DNA of 64,000 nt from Sugiyamaella lignohabitans (lineage: Eukaryota > Ascomycota > Dipodascomycetes > Dipodascales > Trichomonascaceae): positions 2,108,001 through 2,172,000 of the forward strand of contig NC_031674.1 of assembly GCF_001640025.1 (NCBI RefSeq), read 5' to 3'. The translations under genes and the position numbers were made by a program. Below, piece after piece: positions 61,500-64,000 of the stretch; position 1 is the stretch's first letter; every line of letters starts with the position of its first letter. The notes under the pieces are model-generated. The model searched no databases, was not told the origin of the DNA, and saw only the letters and a list, made by a program, of their open reading frames with translations.

Positions 61500-62405
61500 A
61501 TGTCGTTTCCCGGGTTTACTGAGTTCTCGATCGCTATCGAGGGTTCTGAGACCCCTGTGAACATTTTCGGTGTGCACAAAAAGGGGCCCAGCCCCGATAG
61601 TGCCGCGGTGTTGCTGGTGCACGGGTTCCCGCAGTCGCATCTGATCTGGCACAAGATAGCTCCTAAACTGACTGAGAAGTACTCAGTTGTAGCCATTGAC
61701 CTTCGAGGTTATGGAAAATCGTCCAAGCCCAGTAGCAAGGACGATTCTAGCCATAGTTTGTACAGCAAGCGTTCAATGGCGAACGACTGTGTTGCAGTGA
61801 TGAAGTCGCTGGGATATGACCGGTTCTATTATATCGGTCACGACAGGGGTGCCAGAGTCGGTCACCGACTGTGTATCGACCACCCCAAAAGTGTCATCAA
61901 AATCATTTTGCTAGATATAGCTCCTACTCTGGCTATGTACATGGCCACGGACATGGAGTTCGCTACAGCCTACTTCCACTGGTTCTTCCTGATCCAGCCC
62001 AGTCCTTTTCCAGAGACATTCCTCACTTCCAATGCGGAGTTCTACGTTAACAATGCCCTTTCAGGCCAGCTCAAGTCGTCCAACAATTTCGTGCCGTCTC
62101 ATGTGTCGCAATATATCAACGTCCTCGGCACTTATGAGGGTGCCCATGCTGCCTGTGAAGACTACCGAGCAGCTGCAACAATTGATCTCGAACACGATCG
62201 CAAAGACGTTTCGGAGAACCGCAAAGTCACAGTGCCAATGACAATTCTCTGGGGAAAAGACGGAGTCATCGCCAAACAGTTCAATGGCCTAAAACTATGG
62301 AGCGACGTGGCCGACTCGGTCGCGGGTCACCCTGTCTCCTCAGGCCACTACATCCCAGACGATGCTCCAGACGACGTTCTCCAGACGGTCGAGGCCTTCT
62401 TCTAG
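61500..62405 (+). CDS. Alpha/beta hydrolase, haloacetate dehalogenase/epoxide hydrolase type
   Basis: A 301-residue single-domain alpha/beta hydrolase. The oxyanion region is VLLVHGFPQSHLIWHKIAP, the DLRGYGKSSKP loop is typical of epoxide hydrolases and haloacetate dehalogenases, and the nucleophile elbow GHDRGARVG places Asp115 as nucleophile. The catalytic His is in SGHYIPDDAPD near the C terminus. The acid is probably the Asp in LWGKDGVIAKQ. The HDRG elbow fits fluoro/haloacetate dehalogenase relatives, but the substrate cannot be read from sequence. Such genes are patchy in yeasts and often bacterial-like, so transfer is possible but unproven. It is flanked on both sides by GC elements (L and M). 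The start is the first ATG. Confidence 0.85.
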   Translation: MSFPGFTEFSIAIEGSETPVNIFGVHKKGPSPDSAAVLLVHGFPQSHLIWHKIAPKLTEKYSVVAIDLRGYGKSSKPSSKDDSSHSLYSKRSMANDCVAVMKSLGYDRFYYIGHDRGARVGHRLCIDHPKSVIKIILLDIAPTLAMYMATDMEFATAYFHWFFLIQPSPFPETFLTSNAEFYVNNALSGQLKSSNNFVPSHVSQYINVLGTYEGAHAACEDYRAAATIDLEHDRKDVSENRKVTVPMTILWGKDGVIAKQFNGLKLWSDVADSVAGHPVSSGHYIPDDAPDDVLQTVEAFF

Positions 62406-62416
62406 CTATGGGGTGC

Positions 62417-62588
62417 TGCCTACGGCGGCTGGGGCTCTGCCCCAGACCCCGTGGCTCCTCTCGCTGCGCTCGAGTCGTTTCGCGACGGGCCGGTCAGGAT
62501 TGAGACACTACAGGGACCGTAGACGCCCGACTCGAGCGCAGCGAGAGGAGCCACGGGGTCTGGGGCAGAGCCCCAGCCGCCGGAGGCA
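62417..62588. repeat. GC-rich fold-back element, copy M
   Basis: A 172-bp element in the convergent gap, 11 bp after the hydrolase stop and 36 bp from the SEC18 stop. The left end has one change (TGCCTACGGCGG). The inner arms are of the CTCTCGCTGCGCTCGAG subtype on both sides, with a loop of about 40 bp. Confidence 0.9.
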
Positions 62589-62624
62589 ATGAATGGCACG
62601 ATAATGACTTATTAAATATCTAAT

Positions 62625-64000
62625 TTAAAATTGCGGGACAGACACTCCGGGTCGGCTGTTGATGGCATCGACGGTTCGCTCCACAAAGTCGTCGATTTCT
62701 TGACCCTTACCGGTGACTTTGGCGCCCCACAGGTTGAAAAGAACCTTCTTGATTCCCAGGCCAAGCACCGAGCTGTTGGTCTCGGTCTGGATGCGCTTAA
62801 TGATTTGCTCGTGCGATGGTGAATCTAAGAAGTTGGTCTGCTCGAAAATGTGTCTAAGGTCCTCGAGCGATGAAATGTTCGGCACGTAGATCTGATCATC
62901 GATCACGTTGGGGAAGTCCATTCTTTCCAGCACTGCATAGTTCGACGTCGTCAAGAACACGATGAGTCGTCTGCTGTTGGGTGGTCGGTCCGTCAAACAC
63001 ACTTTCAAAGTCTGCAACACACCGTTGGAAAATCGGGGTCCAATGTTCACCCAGTCCAACATCGCCTCAATGTTATCGATAACAAGAACATTGACTTCCG
63101 ATTTGTAACTCTCTTGGAACATTTCCTTAAGATACCTGATCTTCTCCGCTTCCGTCATGCCGCCCATGGCACTAGGACTAATCAAACGGATGGTCTTGAA
63201 TCCAGATTGAAGCGCCATGTGTGAAGCAAGTGCCGTCTTACCCGATCCAGGAGGGCCATGGACGAGAACAGATGTAACTGGCGATTTATTACCAGCTTCT
63301 CTGACTTGCTCAAGAAGCCTGCTACCTTTAGACAGAATTGTTTCAATGTATGGTGAAAACTTGATGATACCACCGAGAACATTTGCAGACAGTCCATCTT
63401 CACTTACACCTAATGCAGGAGTGATTTCATCAAGAGCCCTCATGAAATGAACCCGAGTCACCTTGATATCTGTATTGTCGACCTTGATTTTATCCGAATC
63501 GGTTTTAACATGCGAATCCAACGCAAAACTTACAGCACTTCTAATAAGACCCTGGATTTCTGCACCAGTGAAGTTTTTGGTCTTGGATGCAAGTTCCTCC
63601 AACGAAACATCGGGACCCAGCATTTTTTCCTTAGCCATTTTAGCAGTGTGAATCGTGAAGATTTGTTTACGACCGTGCTCATCAGGCAAGGGGATTTCCA
63701 ATTGAACTTCGAAACGACCAGGACGAAGCAATGCCGAGTCAATAAGATCTCGTCTGTTGGTCATACCAATAACCAAAATGTTATTAAGCTGTTCAACACC
63801 ATCCATTTTAGCTAACAACTGATTGACAACATTGTCACCAACACCAGTACCATCACCACGAGAACCTCTTTGCTTGAACACAGCATCCAACTCGTCGAAA
63901 ATAATAATGTGCAATTGCGATTCGTCTCCTTTCTCTTTATACTCGGCCTCAGCGTCCTTAAACAGGTTACGAATATTCTCTTCACTGCTACCTACGTACT
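62625..64000 (-). CDS. SEC18: NSF ATPase Sec18, C-terminal part (runs off window)
   Basis: Sec18/NSF is the AAA+ hexamer that disassembles SNARE complexes. The window holds about 457 codons plus the stop. It starts within D1 after the Walker A region, at YVGSSEENIRNLFKDA. D1 Walker B is HIIIFDELDAV, and the sensor/arginine-finger region is MTNRRDLIDSALLRPGRFE. D2 follows with Walker A GPPGSGKTAL, Walker B VLVIDNIE (DN instead of DE, as expected for the weakly active D2), and the conserved WVNIGPRFSNGVLQTLKV. The frame is open to the window edge, so the N-terminal domain lies beyond 64000. Confidence 0.97.
   Translation of the reverse strand, partial: YVGSSEENIRNLFKDAEAEYKEKGDESQLHIIIFDELDAVFKQRGSRGDGTGVGDNVVNQLLAKMDGVEQLNNILVIGMTNRRDLIDSALLRPGRFEVQLEIPLPDEHGRKQIFTIHTAKMAKEKMLGPDVSLEELASKTKNFTGAEIQGLIRSAVSFALDSHVKTDSDKIKVDNTDIKVTRVHFMRALDEITPALGVSEDGLSANVLGGIIKFSPYIETILSKGSRLLEQVREAGNKSPVTSVLVHGPPGSGKTALASHMALQSGFKTIRLISPSAMGGMTEAEKIRYLKEMFQESYKSEVNVLVIDNIEAMLDWVNIGPRFSNGVLQTLKVCLTDRPPNSRRLIVFLTTSNYAVLERMDFPNVIDDQIYVPNISSLEDLRHIFEQTNFLDSPSHEQIIKRIQTETNSSVLGLGIKKVLFNLWGAKVTGKGQEIDDFVERTVDAINSRPGVSVPQF

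Noticed and set aside
59..62588. Many open frames with MPPAAG..PQTPW or similar Ala/Pro/Ser/Arg-rich sequence
   Set aside because: They are translations of the GC fold-back elements, which happen to be stop-free in several frames on both strands; no start context, family match or conservation supports them as proteins.
1..64000. Search for tRNA, 5S, U-snRNA and CRISPR-like arrays
   Set aside because: No B-box-like GGTTCGANNCC with an acceptor stem, no U6 or U2 core motif and no regularly spaced direct repeats were found by eye. Highly diverged RNAs could be missed.

Overview
The window is nuclear DNA of a budding yeast (Saccharomycotina). The evidence is compact single-copy fungal genes (RPB2, CSE1, UTP13, ERG2, SPT7, SEC18 and others) and short, mostly 5'-placed introns with GTAAGT-type donors. 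A CTAAC branch site sits only about 8-12 bases before each acceptor. This intron style, and CUG codons at conserved leucine positions (for example in CSE1), point to an early-branching lineage near the Yarrowia/Trichomonascaceae-type yeasts rather than the CUG-Ser clade. The species assignment is inference.

Left third (1-13.7 kb): EGO3, RPB2, a spliced EGO2/LAMTOR5-like roadblock gene, CSE1, CMS1 and UTP18. At 13.81-17.69 kb lies a Ty3/gypsy-like LTR retroelement with a 4-bp target duplication. It carries gag plus the start of protease and lacks the rest of pol. Then come ICE2, UTP25, LAP2 (leukotriene A4 hydrolase type aminopeptidase), BRE5 (G3BP-like) and a three-exon SDH3.

Middle (30-47.8 kb): ADE4, whose start codon is split by an intron, is followed by a gene-poor stretch of about 6.7 kb, then MIH1 (Cdc25 phosphatase), THOC7, UTP13 and a 2.3-kb interval with possible relic coding fragments.

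Right third (47.8-64 kb): ERG2, two-exon SPT7, YOS9, MRPL35 (mL38), spliced ATP21/TIM11 (F1Fo subunit e), EMC10, an unrecognised proline-rich ORF with a C-terminal membrane segment, an alpha/beta hydrolase of the dehalogenase/epoxide-hydrolase type, and the 3' part of SEC18.

Functional themes: four small-subunit processome genes (CMS1, UTP18, UTP25, UTP13), two EGO-complex genes near each other, and several ER or secretory genes (ICE2, YOS9, EMC10, ERG2, SEC18). Each gene has its own promoter; there are no operons.

The most striking non-genic feature is a family of GC-rich fold-back elements, each beginning TGCCTCCGGCGG and ending with its reverse complement. There is one copy at 59-194, none for the next 30 kb, then about a dozen full or half copies from 30.4 to 62.6 kb. 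Most sit within 100 bp of a stop codon, often between convergent genes. Two lie wholly inside introns (ADE4, SPT7). Their internal hairpins vary in a compensatory way, which suggests that the structure is conserved.
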